IMG/VR virus record: IMGVR_UViG_3300007754_000069 | Location: 1-21,314 of that record | DNA: 21,314 bases | Direction: 5' to 3' (one strand) | Source: a virus | Shown: positions 13,725-21,221 of the stretch, piece after piece | Layout: each line of letters begins with the position of its first letter | Numbering within the stretch: position 1 is the stretch's first letter | Notes under the pieces: model-generated | Seen by the model: only the letters and a program-made list of their open reading frames with translations | Databases searched by the model: none | Told to the model about the DNA's origin: nothing | Position numbers and translations under genes: made by a program

Positions 13725-15773
13725 ATGAACCCAAAAACATCATCTGACTTGTTTAACAAAATACGATCGCAATTTTCTAACATAGAAATAGGTGATCCTA
13801 CAGGTCAACCTACAGCAGATCCCAGTCAAGCTGTATTCTTTGATTTTGAATTTAAGGAAGATGCTGATACATATGGACGTGTAAGTATATCACTTGCTGA
13901 TGAAGAAAATATGAAGGTGTTTTATAACCGTGATTTAGTAGAAAAAATCGACGATGACAGCAGAGATGAATGGTATGCTTTTTTAAAAGAATTAAAAGAC
14001 TTTGCAGTGGAACATTCATTAAGATTTGATGTTAGAGATATTACTAAATCGAACCTAACGAAGCAAGATTATAAGAACCTAGCAGATACGAACGCAACGG
14101 TAAATACTGATACAATGTCAGAAGAATTAAACAGAATTACAACATTAGCAGGTGTTAAAGAAACCGAAGACAAACAAAAACCTACTGATAAAGAAATTAA
14201 ACAAGCAAAAGGTATTGCTTTTGATAAACGATACAAAGGTGGCAACTACACCGGAGCATCAAACACTATTGATAAACTTAAAAAAGGATTATCACAACAT
14301 CCAGATGTTGCTGATGCATTAAAAAGAGCAAACGAGGCAGTTAAAGAAGGTATGACTGGTACAACTCGATCTTCATACGAAAACCTAGATAAAACAAGAT
14401 TAATAATTAGACATTCAGGACCAGTTGACGAAAACGTACCTGGTGCAAGATCAAGACATATTAATTCATTATACATTGAAAATGAAGATGGTGAAAGATT
14501 TAAATATCCAATTACTCATTTAGCAGGTGCAAGAGCAATGACTAGGCACGTTGCTAACGGTGGAAGACCACATGATGAATTTGGGCAACACATTGTCAAA
14601 ACATCAGAAAATATTGCACAATTAAATTCGTTTTCTAGATATGTTTCTCATAAAGATCAATTAAATGATAATGCTGGTGACATAATTGAACAAACAAAAT
14701 TAAAATTAGAAAATTTAAGACAATATATGAGAAGCCTAAACAAACAATCACACTATGATGAAACTTTTAAAAACTTTAAACCATCAGCAGTTGCAGAATT
14801 AAGTGATGATGAACGAAGTGCATATAGAGAAAAATTTACAATGAAACATCTTGACAACAGAGTTGAAGATGTTTTACCATTAATTCACAACATTATGCAA
14901 GAATATGAACCAGATCCAACTGATAAAGATGCAAAAGTAGAACCAATTGTAGACCACGGAGCAATAGTACAAGGATTTTTAACTGATCCAAACAAAAAAT
15001 TAATTTTAAGAAAAGACGAATCGGCAGATAAAATGTTATCTGTAACAAAATTTACTAATAATAACACAATGTTAGGTTCAATACTTTCAGACATAGCGTC
15101 TAGAATGCTTACACAAGATGCCAACGAAGAAAGAGTTGCCAACTTTGCATCTAGAGTTGCTGACGGTTTAGAAAGAGAAGGTGAATTGTTTAATGATCCA
15201 GATAGCGATTGGCCAAAAAATAAATCAATTGCGATTCAACTTGCACGAAGATATATTGACGATTATAAAAAAATGCAAAAAGATCCTGCATATGCAGAAG
15301 AAGTAAGAATGGATGCTGGTGCATTTAAACCAAAAGCACATCCAAAATTAGACAAAAAAGCAAAAGGTGAAACAGCAGAATTTGAAGAATGGGTTGATGA
15401 TACAATTAATCCTAAACAAGAACCAGCACCTAAAGAAAAAGCATTTGCAGGAGAAGACTTAAAATTTGAAGATATTAAACCTTATGTGTCTATGTACAAA
15501 GGTGACGATGGCAAGACAGTTCATGATGTATTAGACAAAGATGGTAAATCGACATATAAAACAAATAATCCTAAAGACGCAATGAATTATTTGTCAAAAA
15601 ACTTTAGCAAACTTCGAGGAGATTCATCTAAGAAACAAGAATCATTAAACGAATCAAGAACTAAAATAGTAGAAGCAATTAAATCTAAAGTAGCAAAAGA
15701 AGATACAGGGTTTAATATTGCTGGTGTTGAAGGCGAAGTCGAAAGAATAACTCAACTAGCAAATTACCAATAA
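13725..15773 (+). CDS. Conserved marine T4-like phage protein, probable virion component
   Basis: A 682-aa protein with several domains. Residues 1-120 (NIEIGDPTGQPTADPSQAVF, then YGRVSISLADEENMKVFYNR, then LRFDVRDITKSNL) form a mixed alpha/beta domain. A linker carries ELNRITTLAGV at 134-144. The middle from about 205 has RSSYENLDKTRLIIRHSGPV, INSLYIENEDGERFKYP and LAGARAMTRHVANGG, which I recall as highly conserved in marine T4-like phages. Helical charged segments follow, and the protein ends EVERITQLANYQ, echoing the linker motif. No catalytic motif or membrane segment is apparent. It follows gp17 by 12 nt under its own late-type box. Virion location is inferred from context. Confidence 0.8.
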   Translation: MNPKTSSDLFNKIRSQFSNIEIGDPTGQPTADPSQAVFFDFEFKEDADTYGRVSISLADEENMKVFYNRDLVEKIDDDSRDEWYAFLKELKDFAVEHSLRFDVRDITKSNLTKQDYKNLADTNATVNTDTMSEELNRITTLAGVKETEDKQKPTDKEIKQAKGIAFDKRYKGGNYTGASNTIDKLKKGLSQHPDVADALKRANEAVKEGMTGTTRSSYENLDKTRLIIRHSGPVDENVPGARSRHINSLYIENEDGERFKYPITHLAGARAMTRHVANGGRPHDEFGQHIVKTSENIAQLNSFSRYVSHKDQLNDNAGDIIEQTKLKLENLRQYMRSLNKQSHYDETFKNFKPSAVAELSDDERSAYREKFTMKHLDNRVEDVLPLIHNIMQEYEPDPTDKDAKVEPIVDHGAIVQGFLTDPNKKLILRKDESADKMLSVTKFTNNNTMLGSILSDIASRMLTQDANEERVANFASRVADGLEREGELFNDPDSDWPKNKSIAIQLARRYIDDYKKMQKDPAYAEEVRMDAGAFKPKAHPKLDKKAKGETAEFEEWVDDTINPKQEPAPKEKAFAGEDLKFEDIKPYVSMYKGDDGKTVHDVLDKDGKSTYKTNNPKDAMNYLSKNFSKLRGDSSKKQESLNESRTKIVEAIKSKVAKEDTGFNIAGVEGEVERITQLANYQ

Positions 15774-15783
15774 TTTTTTACAC

Positions 15784-15812
15784 TCGACGATTTAATTTAA
15801 ATACTGTATAAT
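15784..15812 (+). promoter_or_regulatory. Sigma70-like promoter for the radical-SAM gene
   Basis: TCGACG (15784-15789), a 17-nt spacer and a perfect TATAAT (15807-15812) precede the ATG at 15821 by 8 nt. A late-type TTTAAATA (15796-15803) lies inside the spacer, so the gene might be read both early and late. There is no Shine-Dalgarno. Confidence 0.5.
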
Positions 15813-15820
15813 TAGGTATA

Positions 15821-17341
15821 ATGAACTATCACGCAGTATTTGTTTTTAATCCATTTTCAAAAATTGATGCTATGCCCATGGCGCCTGCATTATTAAAAGC
15901 TATATGTGATGCAAATGGCCTCAAAACTACAACATTAGATTACAATATAGAATTACAAATCGCATATTTTAATAAAAAAATTGCTGTTGATGTGGAACAA
16001 TATCTAATGCATTTTTCTAAAATGTCTATTGAAGCATATGACTGGTATCATCAATGGGTGGAAGAAAAAGCAAAAGAATTAATAAATTTAAATGCTAATT
16101 GGATAGGATTTTCATTATTAAGTTATCAAAGTTTAACATTTACACACGATATTTGTTATTATATAAAAAAAAATAAACCCGAACAAAAAATTATACTTGG
16201 TGGACAAGGTATTAGTAAAGATGATAATACTAACGGTTCTTACAGAAATAATAAAAAAATGCCAGATGTACTACTAGAAACTGGACTATGTGATACTATT
16301 ATAATAAACGAAAGTGAAAGTTTGTTAATTGATATTCTACTTAATAATAAAAAAGGAAAATTTAATACTAAAGTACAATTAACAGCCGAAGACCTAAACC
16401 AATTACCTACTCCATCATATATTGATTATAAATTAGATCTTTATAAAAACGCTTCAAATGATTTTCTCTCAGCTGAACAAAAATCAGTTTTGTATAAACA
16501 AGGTGTTGCGGCTACTATAACTGGTTCTAAAGGATGTGTGAGAAGATGTACATTTTGTGATGTATTTTCATTTGAACCGAAATTTGTTTTTAAAGACGGT
16601 AATAAAGTTGCTGAGGAAATGATTGAAATATATGAAAAACAAGGAATAACAAATTTTATGTTATCTGATTCATTAATAAACGGATCAATGAAAGCATTTA
16701 GACAAATGAATACAGCACTTGCAAAAAAACTACCACGAACAATAAGTTATTATGGTGAATATATAGCACGACCGGAAGGACAAACTACTAACGAGGATTA
16801 TCATCTTATGGCCGAAGCAGGTTGCAAACACGTTATTGTTGGTGTTGAATCTGGCAGTGAAGCTGTACGAAATCATATGAGGAAAAAATTTACAAACGAT
16901 GATTTACATTTAATGATTGAAAGTCTTTATAACGTTGGTATCACTCAAGAATGGAATATAATGACTGGCTATATTACTGAAACAAGAAAAGATTTTGAAG
17001 ATACACTTGCGTTAGTAAAAAAATATAAAGATATTCCATTTCCAAAAATGATCGTTAATCCAGTTGGGGTATTACATTTATTACCAGGATCTCCATTATA
17101 TGATACTCATGCTAGACAACTAGAAATTACCTGGGAAGATATAAAACCCGGAGTAGGATTAATATATGATTATTGGTATAGTAAACAAAATCCAACTAAC
17201 ACGTTTGTTAATAGGATAACTTGGTGGACTGAATTAATCGAATATTGTCATGATCACGGATACATGACAGAATATAGATATAATACAAAGAAGGCAACTG
17301 CTAATCGATTAATCCAGGCCTGGAACGAAAATAAAAAATAA
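15821..17341 (+). CDS. Radical SAM enzyme with B12-binding-like N-terminal domain
   Basis: A 506-aa protein. The catalytic core has the radical-SAM cluster motif CxxxCxxC at C239, C243 and C246 (GSKGCVRRCTFCDV), which holds a 4Fe-4S cluster that cleaves S-adenosylmethionine to a 5'-deoxyadenosyl radical. Further core elements are DSLINGS, the strand around YYGEYIARPEG and GVESGSE, a typical SAM-contacting region. The first 190 residues (AVFVFNPFSKIDAMPMAPAL, LDYNIE, WIGFSLLSYQ, KIILGGQG) follow the Rossmann-like pattern of the B12-binding domain, but no DxHxxG cobalt-ligand motif is visible, so cobalamin use is doubtful. Substrate is unknown. The 134-aa gene starts 1 nt after its stop and is probably co-translated. 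Its composition is more Asn/Lys/Ile-rich than the structural genes, consistent with acquisition. Confidence 0.92.
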   Translation: MNYHAVFVFNPFSKIDAMPMAPALLKAICDANGLKTTTLDYNIELQIAYFNKKIAVDVEQYLMHFSKMSIEAYDWYHQWVEEKAKELINLNANWIGFSLLSYQSLTFTHDICYYIKKNKPEQKIILGGQGISKDDNTNGSYRNNKKMPDVLLETGLCDTIIINESESLLIDILLNNKKGKFNTKVQLTAEDLNQLPTPSYIDYKLDLYKNASNDFLSAEQKSVLYKQGVAATITGSKGCVRRCTFCDVFSFEPKFVFKDGNKVAEEMIEIYEKQGITNFMLSDSLINGSMKAFRQMNTALAKKLPRTISYYGEYIARPEGQTTNEDYHLMAEAGCKHVIVGVESGSEAVRNHMRKKFTNDDLHLMIESLYNVGITQEWNIMTGYITETRKDFEDTLALVKKYKDIPFPKMIVNPVGVLHLLPGSPLYDTHARQLEITWEDIKPGVGLIYDYWYSKQNPTNTFVNRITWWTELIEYCHDHGYMTEYRYNTKKATANRLIQAWNENKK

Positions 17342-17342
17342 A

Positions 17343-17747
17343 ATGATTAATTTTAATATTGAAATTGGTAAAAAAACCAATAAATGTCCTGCAGGCAAAA
17401 TTATTTTTAATAACAAAATAATTCATACTGGAGAATATAATAAGAATTCTTTTGAGTTAAAACCTGTTATAGGTACAAACACATTATCGATTAGTTTAGA
17501 AAACAAAAATGATGGCGATACTGTGTTAAAAGGAAATAAAATTACAGAAGATATATTTATTATTGTGAAAGATATACAATGTCAAATTACCAAAGACTCT
17601 ACTAATCAATTTGATACAATAGGATCTTACATTACTGACGACGGAAAAGCTGAAAAAACTCATGGCTATTTGTCATATAATGGTACCTATACTTTTAAAT
17701 TTGATTATCCATTCTTTATTTTCAATAAAAATAAGATTTTTTACTAG
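17343..17747 (+). CDS. Small beta-rich protein paired with the radical-SAM gene
   Basis: A 134-aa protein of alternating hydrophobic and polar residues, predicted mostly beta: FNIEIGKKTN, KIIFNNKIIHTGEY, FELKPVIGTNTLSISLENKN, IFIIVKDIQCQIT, then HGYLSYNGTYTFKFDYPFFI. The layout suggests a beta-sandwich, perhaps binding carbohydrate or another virion protein. It has two cysteines and no signal or membrane segment. The single-base gap from the radical-SAM stop (TAAAATG) implies translational coupling and a shared job. I recall small phage proteins ending in a YLSYNGTYTF-like motif but no function. Very high Asn/Lys/Ile content fits the most AT-rich part of the window. Confidence 0.75.
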   Translation: MINFNIEIGKKTNKCPAGKIIFNNKIIHTGEYNKNSFELKPVIGTNTLSISLENKNDGDTVLKGNKITEDIFIIVKDIQCQITKDSTNQFDTIGSYITDDGKAEKTHGYLSYNGTYTFKFDYPFFIFNKNKIFY

Positions 17748-17756
17748 ACATTATTA

Positions 17757-17764
17757 GATAAATA
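17757..17764 (+). promoter_or_regulatory. Late-type box GATAAATA and possible sigma70 promoter upstream of gp32
   Basis: GATAAATA lies 68 nt before the gp32 ATG. Overlapping it is a weaker sigma70-like arrangement, TTTACT (17740-17745), 17 nt, TATAGT (17763-17768). Either would give a leader of about 60 nt containing the palindrome at 17771-17791. Confidence 0.4.
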
Positions 17765-17770
17765 TAGTAG

Positions 17771-17791
17771 TATATTAAGAAGCTTAATATA
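17771..17791 (+). promoter_or_regulatory. Palindrome / hairpin in the gp32 leader
   Basis: TATATTAAG (17771-17779) and CTTAATATA (17783-17791) are perfect 9-bp arms around AAG; a G-U and an A-U pair can extend the RNA stem to 11. It lies 26 nt before the Shine-Dalgarno, followed by an A-rich, weakly structured stretch with a direct repeat (TAGGCAAA, twice). T4 gp32 represses its own translation by nucleating on a structured leader element and spreading over unstructured RNA, so this is a candidate autogenous operator. Confidence 0.55.
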
Positions 17792-17817
17792 TTTAGGCAA
17801 AACAAACATAGGCAAAT

Positions 17818-17824
17818 AAGGAGG
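17818..17824 (+). promoter_or_regulatory. Strong Shine-Dalgarno AAGGAGG of gp32
   Basis: AAGGAGG lies 8 nt before the ATG at 17833. It is the strongest ribosome-binding site in the window and fixes the start of gp32. Confidence 0.85.
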
Positions 17825-17832
17825 CTTACATT

Positions 17833-18801
17833 ATGGCTACATTGGCTGAAATAAGAGCGAAGTTAAAATCCCAAGAAGTGAATCGCTCCACTTCTTCAAC
17901 AGGTGGCGACAATGCCATCTATCCACACTGGAACATACAGGAAGGACACGAAGCAGTTATTAGATTCTTACCCGATAAGGATACTACTAACACTTTTTTC
18001 TGGACTGAGAGAAATATGATCAAACTACCTTTTGCAGGTATTAAAGGTCAAAGTGATTCTCGACCAATCCAGGTGCAAGTACCGTGTATGGAAATGTACG
18101 GAAAAACTTGTCCGGTTCTAACAGAAGTTAGACCTTGGTTTAAAGACAAATCAATGGAGGACATGGGCAGAAAGTATTGGAAGAAAAAAAGTTATATATT
18201 CCAAGGCTTTGTTGTACAAAATCCATTAAACGAAGATGCAACTCCAGAAAACCCAATTAGAAGATTTATAATTGGACCACAAATCTTTAATATAATTAGA
18301 TCGGCATTACTTGATCCAGAAATGGAAGAGTTACCAACTGATTATGTAAAAGGTGTAGACTTTAGAGTTAACAAAACTTCTAAAGGTGGTTATGCTGATT
18401 ACTCAACATCTAAATGGTCAAGAAGAGAAAGAGCTCTAGACGAAACGGAAAGAGCATCTATTGATAAGTTTGGTTTACATAACTTATCAGACTATAGACC
18501 AAAAGAACCATCTGAAGCAGAAGTAAAAATAATTAAAGAATTATTTGAAAAATCTGTTGAGGGTGAGTCTTATGATCTTGAGAAGTATGGACAATACTTT
18601 AGACCTGCAGGTGTAGGTAGAGTATCTATACCAACAGCAAGTAGACCTGCTCCAGTTGAGAAGACTGCTAACCCGGTAAATGCAGAAGTAAAAGTTGCAG
18701 AAACGGTAACAGCGTCGGCTCCAACAGCACAACCAACAGGTGATAGTGCCAAACGAGCAGAAGACATCTTGAAATTAATCAGATCAAGACAGGCAAAATA
18801 A
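17833..18801 (+). CDS. 32: Single-stranded DNA-binding protein gp32-like
   Basis: This 322-aa protein (T4 gp32: 301 aa) coats ssDNA during replication, recombination and repair. The basic N-terminal arm (LAEIRAKLKSQEV) matches the region for cooperative binding between monomers. The core runs from WNIQEGHEAVIRFLPDKD through FFWTERNMIKLPF, MEMYGKTCPV, RKYWKKKSYIFQGFVVQNPL and FGLHNLSDYRP. In T4 a zinc is held by one His and three Cys; here only two cysteines, in the segment VPCMEMYGKTCPV, are obvious, so zinc binding may be altered. The tail is Ala/Pro/Thr-rich and ends basic (LIRSRQAK) rather than acidic as in T4. uvsX follows after a 68-nt gap with a hairpin. Confidence 0.92.
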   Translation: MATLAEIRAKLKSQEVNRSTSSTGGDNAIYPHWNIQEGHEAVIRFLPDKDTTNTFFWTERNMIKLPFAGIKGQSDSRPIQVQVPCMEMYGKTCPVLTEVRPWFKDKSMEDMGRKYWKKKSYIFQGFVVQNPLNEDATPENPIRRFIIGPQIFNIIRSALLDPEMEELPTDYVKGVDFRVNKTSKGGYADYSTSKWSRRERALDETERASIDKFGLHNLSDYRPKEPSEAEVKIIKELFEKSVEGESYDLEKYGQYFRPAGVGRVSIPTASRPAPVEKTANPVNAEVKVAETVTASAPTAQPTGDSAKRAEDILKLIRSRQAK

Positions 18802-18809
18802 TAACCAAA

Positions 18810-18850
18810 ATACAAGGTCTTAATTTATATTGACGATTAGGACCTTGTAT
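18810..18850. repeat. 10-bp inverted repeat (hairpin) interleaved with the uvsX promoter
   Basis: ATACAAGGTC (18810-18819) and GACCTTGTAT (18841-18850) are perfect arms separated by 21 nt. As RNA the stem extends inward by about six more pairs, including two G-U, leaving a roughly 9-nt loop. There is no T-tract after it, so it is not a standard intrinsic terminator. The right arm lies within the spacer between the -35 and -10 of the uvsX promoter, so it could be both a 3' stabiliser of gp32 mRNA and an operator. Confidence 0.75.
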
Positions 18851-18858
18851 GCTAAAAT
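18830..18858 (+). promoter_or_regulatory. Sigma70-like promoter for uvsX
   Basis: TTGACG (18830-18835), exactly 17 nt, then TAAAAT (18853-18858). The expected start point is around 18865, about 5 nt before the ATG at 18870. It is the best -35/-10 pair seen in the window. Confidence 0.65.
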
Positions 18859-18869
18859 AGAAAGTGATT

Positions 18870-19931
18870 ATGGTTAAACCGTTTGACGTAACAAAATTTA
18901 GAAAAAGCATAACAAAGTCCATACAAGGACTTGGCATAGGATTTAATGATCCAACGGATTGGATAAGCACAGGAAACTATGCGTTAAATTATTTAATAAG
19001 TGGAGACTTCAACAAAGGTGTTCCGCTAGGCAAAGTAACAGTACTAGCAGGTGAGTCTGGCTCAGGTAAATCATTTATAGCATCAGGCAATTTAGTGCGT
19101 AATGCACAAAAACAAGGCATCTATGTAATACTAATCGATTCTGAAAATGCATTAGACCAATCATGGCTTGAAGCCCTTGGTGTTGATACTAGCGAAGATA
19201 AACTTTTAAGATTAAGTTTATCAATGGTAGATGACGTAGCAAGAACTGTTTCAGACTTTATGAAAGGTTATAAAGACGAACACGCCGACGATAAAGAAAA
19301 TGCACCTAAAGTATTAATTGTAATTGATAGTTTGGGTATGTTATTAACACCAACCGATGTTGATCAGTTTGAAAAAGGTGAAATGAAAGGTGACTTAGGT
19401 AGAAAACCCAAAGCCTTAACAGCATTTGTAAGAAACTGTGTTAATATGTTTGGTAGTTGGAACGTAGGACTTATAGCAACTAATCACACTTATGCATCAC
19501 AAGATATGTTTAATCCTGATGATAAAATATCTGGTGGACAAGGATTTATATATGCATCAAGTATTGTGATTGCAATGAAGAAATTAAAACTTAAAGAAGA
19601 CGAAAAAGGTAATAAAATTACTGACGTTAGGGGTATTAGAGCGGCTTGTAAAGTAATGAAAACACGTTTTTCAAAACCGTTTGAATCAGTACAAGTTAAG
19701 ATACCGTATGACACGGGTATGGATCCATTTTCGGGATTAGTTGAATTATTTGAGAAAAAAGGGGTACTAGTACAAACAGGAAACAGGTTAAAATACGTAG
19801 ATTCTAAAGGAAAAGAACATATTGAGTTCCGAAAATCCTGGGTTGGAGATAAATTATTGATGTTGATGGACAACTATGATAAATTATCAACAAACCTTAA
19901 GGAAGAAATTGATGATAGACATGACGCATGA
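18870..19931 (+). CDS. uvsX: UvsX, RecA-like recombinase
   Basis: A 353-aa RecA/UvsX protein (T4 UvsX: about 390 aa) that forms filaments on ssDNA with gp32 and UvsY and carries out strand exchange in recombination-dependent replication. Walker A is GESGSGKS at 61-68, followed by VILIDSENALDQ and a Walker B region in VLIVIDSLGML; DNA-binding loop regions are near KPKALTAFVRN and ISGGQGFIYASS. I chose the ATG at 18870 over a GTG at 18864 because the GTG lies at or before the predicted transcription start. The next gene begins inside its last codons, with an AAGGAAG site. Confidence 0.95.
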   Translation: MVKPFDVTKFRKSITKSIQGLGIGFNDPTDWISTGNYALNYLISGDFNKGVPLGKVTVLAGESGSGKSFIASGNLVRNAQKQGIYVILIDSENALDQSWLEALGVDTSEDKLLRLSLSMVDDVARTVSDFMKGYKDEHADDKENAPKVLIVIDSLGMLLTPTDVDQFEKGEMKGDLGRKPKALTAFVRNCVNMFGSWNVGLIATNHTYASQDMFNPDDKISGGQGFIYASSIVIAMKKLKLKEDEKGNKITDVRGIRAACKVMKTRFSKPFESVQVKIPYDTGMDPFSGLVELFEKKGVLVQTGNRLKYVDSKGKEHIEFRKSWVGDKLLMLMDNYDKLSTNLKEEIDDRHDA

Positions 19932-20163
19932 AGACATTGAACGTATTTGGAACTCATTTTCTCTTTACATACCAGACAGACAAAAATCGGATGCCGCAGT
20001 TGACTTTGTTAGTACATTAAAGTTTCTTGATGTTGACACTGATCAAATTAAAGCATCATCCGATCATGATCCAAAATTAGAAGAAGCAGTAGAATCTGTG
20101 TATGGTGGAGAAGAAGACGAAGACGAAGACGAATACGGAGATGATGGTGAATTGGTATACTGA
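19912..20163 (+). CDS. Small acidic protein between uvsX and uvsY-like genes
   Basis: An 83-aa protein beginning MIDMTHEDIERIWNSFSLYI. AAGGAAG at 19899-19905 lies 6 nt before the ATG at 19912, which supports this start; an ATG at 19921 is the alternative. The N-terminal 60 residues are helical, with PDRQKSDAAVDFVSTLKFLD, and the C-terminus is a strongly acidic run of Glu/Asp, ending GELVY. Acidic tails of this kind can mimic DNA or contact ssDNA-binding proteins, but no function is known to me. It overlaps uvsX by 20 nt and the downstream gene by 23 nt, so it is a coupled member of the recombination operon. Confidence 0.75.
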   Translation: MIDMTHEDIERIWNSFSLYIPDRQKSDAAVDFVSTLKFLDVDTDQIKASSDHDPKLEEAVESVYGGEEDEDEDEYGDDGELVY

Positions 20164-20605
20164 AGTAAGCAAAAACATACAACAAATACCAGACTGTATT
20201 AAACACTTTGAAACTGAATTATTACAAGCAAAAAAAGAATGTTCTATTTGGGGTAATTTAGAAAAAGCATCTGCAACAATGCCCGGAGTAGTTGAACACC
20301 GATTTAATCAATTACAAGAAATCGAAGCAATCCTAGAATATTTAAATATTGAATATCGTAGGTTAAGATCTAAAACATTTCGAAATTTTTTAGAAAGTTA
20401 TAATAAAAAGCTAACCAGCAGAGATGCTGACAAATATGTTGACGGTGAAGCCGATGTTGTTGATATGGCAAAAATTATAAATGACTTTGCACTTTTAAGA
20501 AACCAATGGTTAGGCATTACCAAAGGACTAGACCAAAAACAATGGCAACTTACAAACATTGTTAAATTGCGTGTAGCAGGGATGGAAGATGCCAATATCA
20601 AATAG
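20141..20605 (+). CDS. uvsY: UvsY-like recombination mediator
   Basis: A 154-aa (or 153) helical protein. The order FETELLQAKKECSIWGNLEK, then QLQEIEAILEYLNIEYRRLR, then SRDADKYVDGEADVVDMAKI, NDFALLRNQWLGI, and GLDQKQWQLTNIVKLRVAG follows the UvsY plan: a helical core, a (D)xYxDG-type linker and a C-terminal helix ending in KxIxxxR. UvsY (137 aa in T4) loads UvsX on gp32-coated ssDNA. Position two genes after uvsX supports the call. The start is uncertain: 20141 or 20144 (ATGATG) with GGAG just upstream; an earlier in-frame ATG at 20102 would add a Lys/Thr run read out of frame from the acidic repeats and is unlikely. Confidence 0.6.
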   Translation: MMVNWYTEVSKNIQQIPDCIKHFETELLQAKKECSIWGNLEKASATMPGVVEHRFNQLQEIEAILEYLNIEYRRLRSKTFRNFLESYNKKLTSRDADKYVDGEADVVDMAKIINDFALLRNQWLGITKGLDQKQWQLTNIVKLRVAGMEDANIK

Positions 20606-21221
20606 AATAATCCTTACAGACGTAGACGGCGTATTACTAGAATGGGAAAATCATTTTACTAAATGGATGATATCTCGTGGACACAAATTAAAAGAAAATT
20701 ATAAATCTGAATACGATATGGGAAAAAGATTTGTATATTATGCAAAAATCTTTGAATCTACCAAACATTATAGCGAGGCGTCTGATGATATTAAAATTGC
20801 AATTCGAGAATTTAATAAAAGTGCTTGGATGGCAACACAACCCCCAATGCCTGACTCGCAAACTTGGGTAAAACTATTACACGCAGAGGGCTGGACATTT
20901 ATACCAATTAGCTCACAAACATCTGATGTTCCTGCACAAGAATTACGTAAAAGAAGATTAGAAGAACTATTTGGTAAGGATACTTTTTATAACTTTCATA
21001 TACTCGACACTGGACAAGATAAAGACGATGTTCTTGCAGAATTCCATGGTACAGGATTATATTTTGTAGAAGATAAATGGACAAATGCATTAGCAGGTTT
21101 AAAATATGGCTTAAAAGTATTATTCATTAGTCATCCTTATAACAAAAAATATAGACACCCCAACATTACCAGAGTAAGTAATTGGCAAGACATACATAAA
21201 ATTGTTAAAAAGGGAAAATGA
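20589..21221 (+). CDS. HAD-superfamily hydrolase/phosphatase
   Basis: This 210-aa protein has the HAD motif I as D11-V-D13-G-V (ILTDVDGVLLEW), where D11 is the expected nucleophile and D13 the acid/base. A motif-II-like Ser is in IPISSQTSD, and motif III is EDKW in FVEDKWTNALAGLKYGLKVL. The helical cap between them (about 20-90) is modest in size. Probable activity is phosphatase on a nucleotide or sugar phosphate; T4 PseT is a HAD 3'-phosphatase, but nothing here shows that specificity. AGGGA at 20578-20582 gives a good ribosome-binding site, and the start overlaps the UvsY-like gene by 17 nt. The stop overlaps the next start (ATGA), so it is coupled to a glycosyltransferase-like gene. Confidence 0.85.
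   Translation: MPISNRIILTDVDGVLLEWENHFTKWMISRGHKLKENYKSEYDMGKRFVYYAKIFESTKHYSEASDDIKIAIREFNKSAWMATQPPMPDSQTWVKLLHAEGWTFIPISSQTSDVPAQELRKRRLEELFGKDTFYNFHILDTGQDKDDVLAEFHGTGLYFVEDKWTNALAGLKYGLKVLFISHPYNKKYRHPNITRVSNWQDIHKIVKKGK

Noticed and set aside
17343-17747. 134-aa gene as a RiPP precursor for the radical-SAM enzyme
   Set aside because: It is too long and beta-rich throughout, with no leader/core division and no repeated core motif. A folded partner protein is more likely.
18864-18869. GTG start of uvsX at 18864
   Set aside because: It lies at or before the expected transcription start of the TTGACG/TAAAAT promoter; the ATG at 18870 is preferred.
20102-20140. Extended start of the UvsY-like protein at 20102
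   Set aside because: The added residues come from reading the acidic repeat of the upstream gene in another frame (a Lys/Thr run). The ATGATG at 20141-20146 gives a conventional overlap and a sensible N-terminus.
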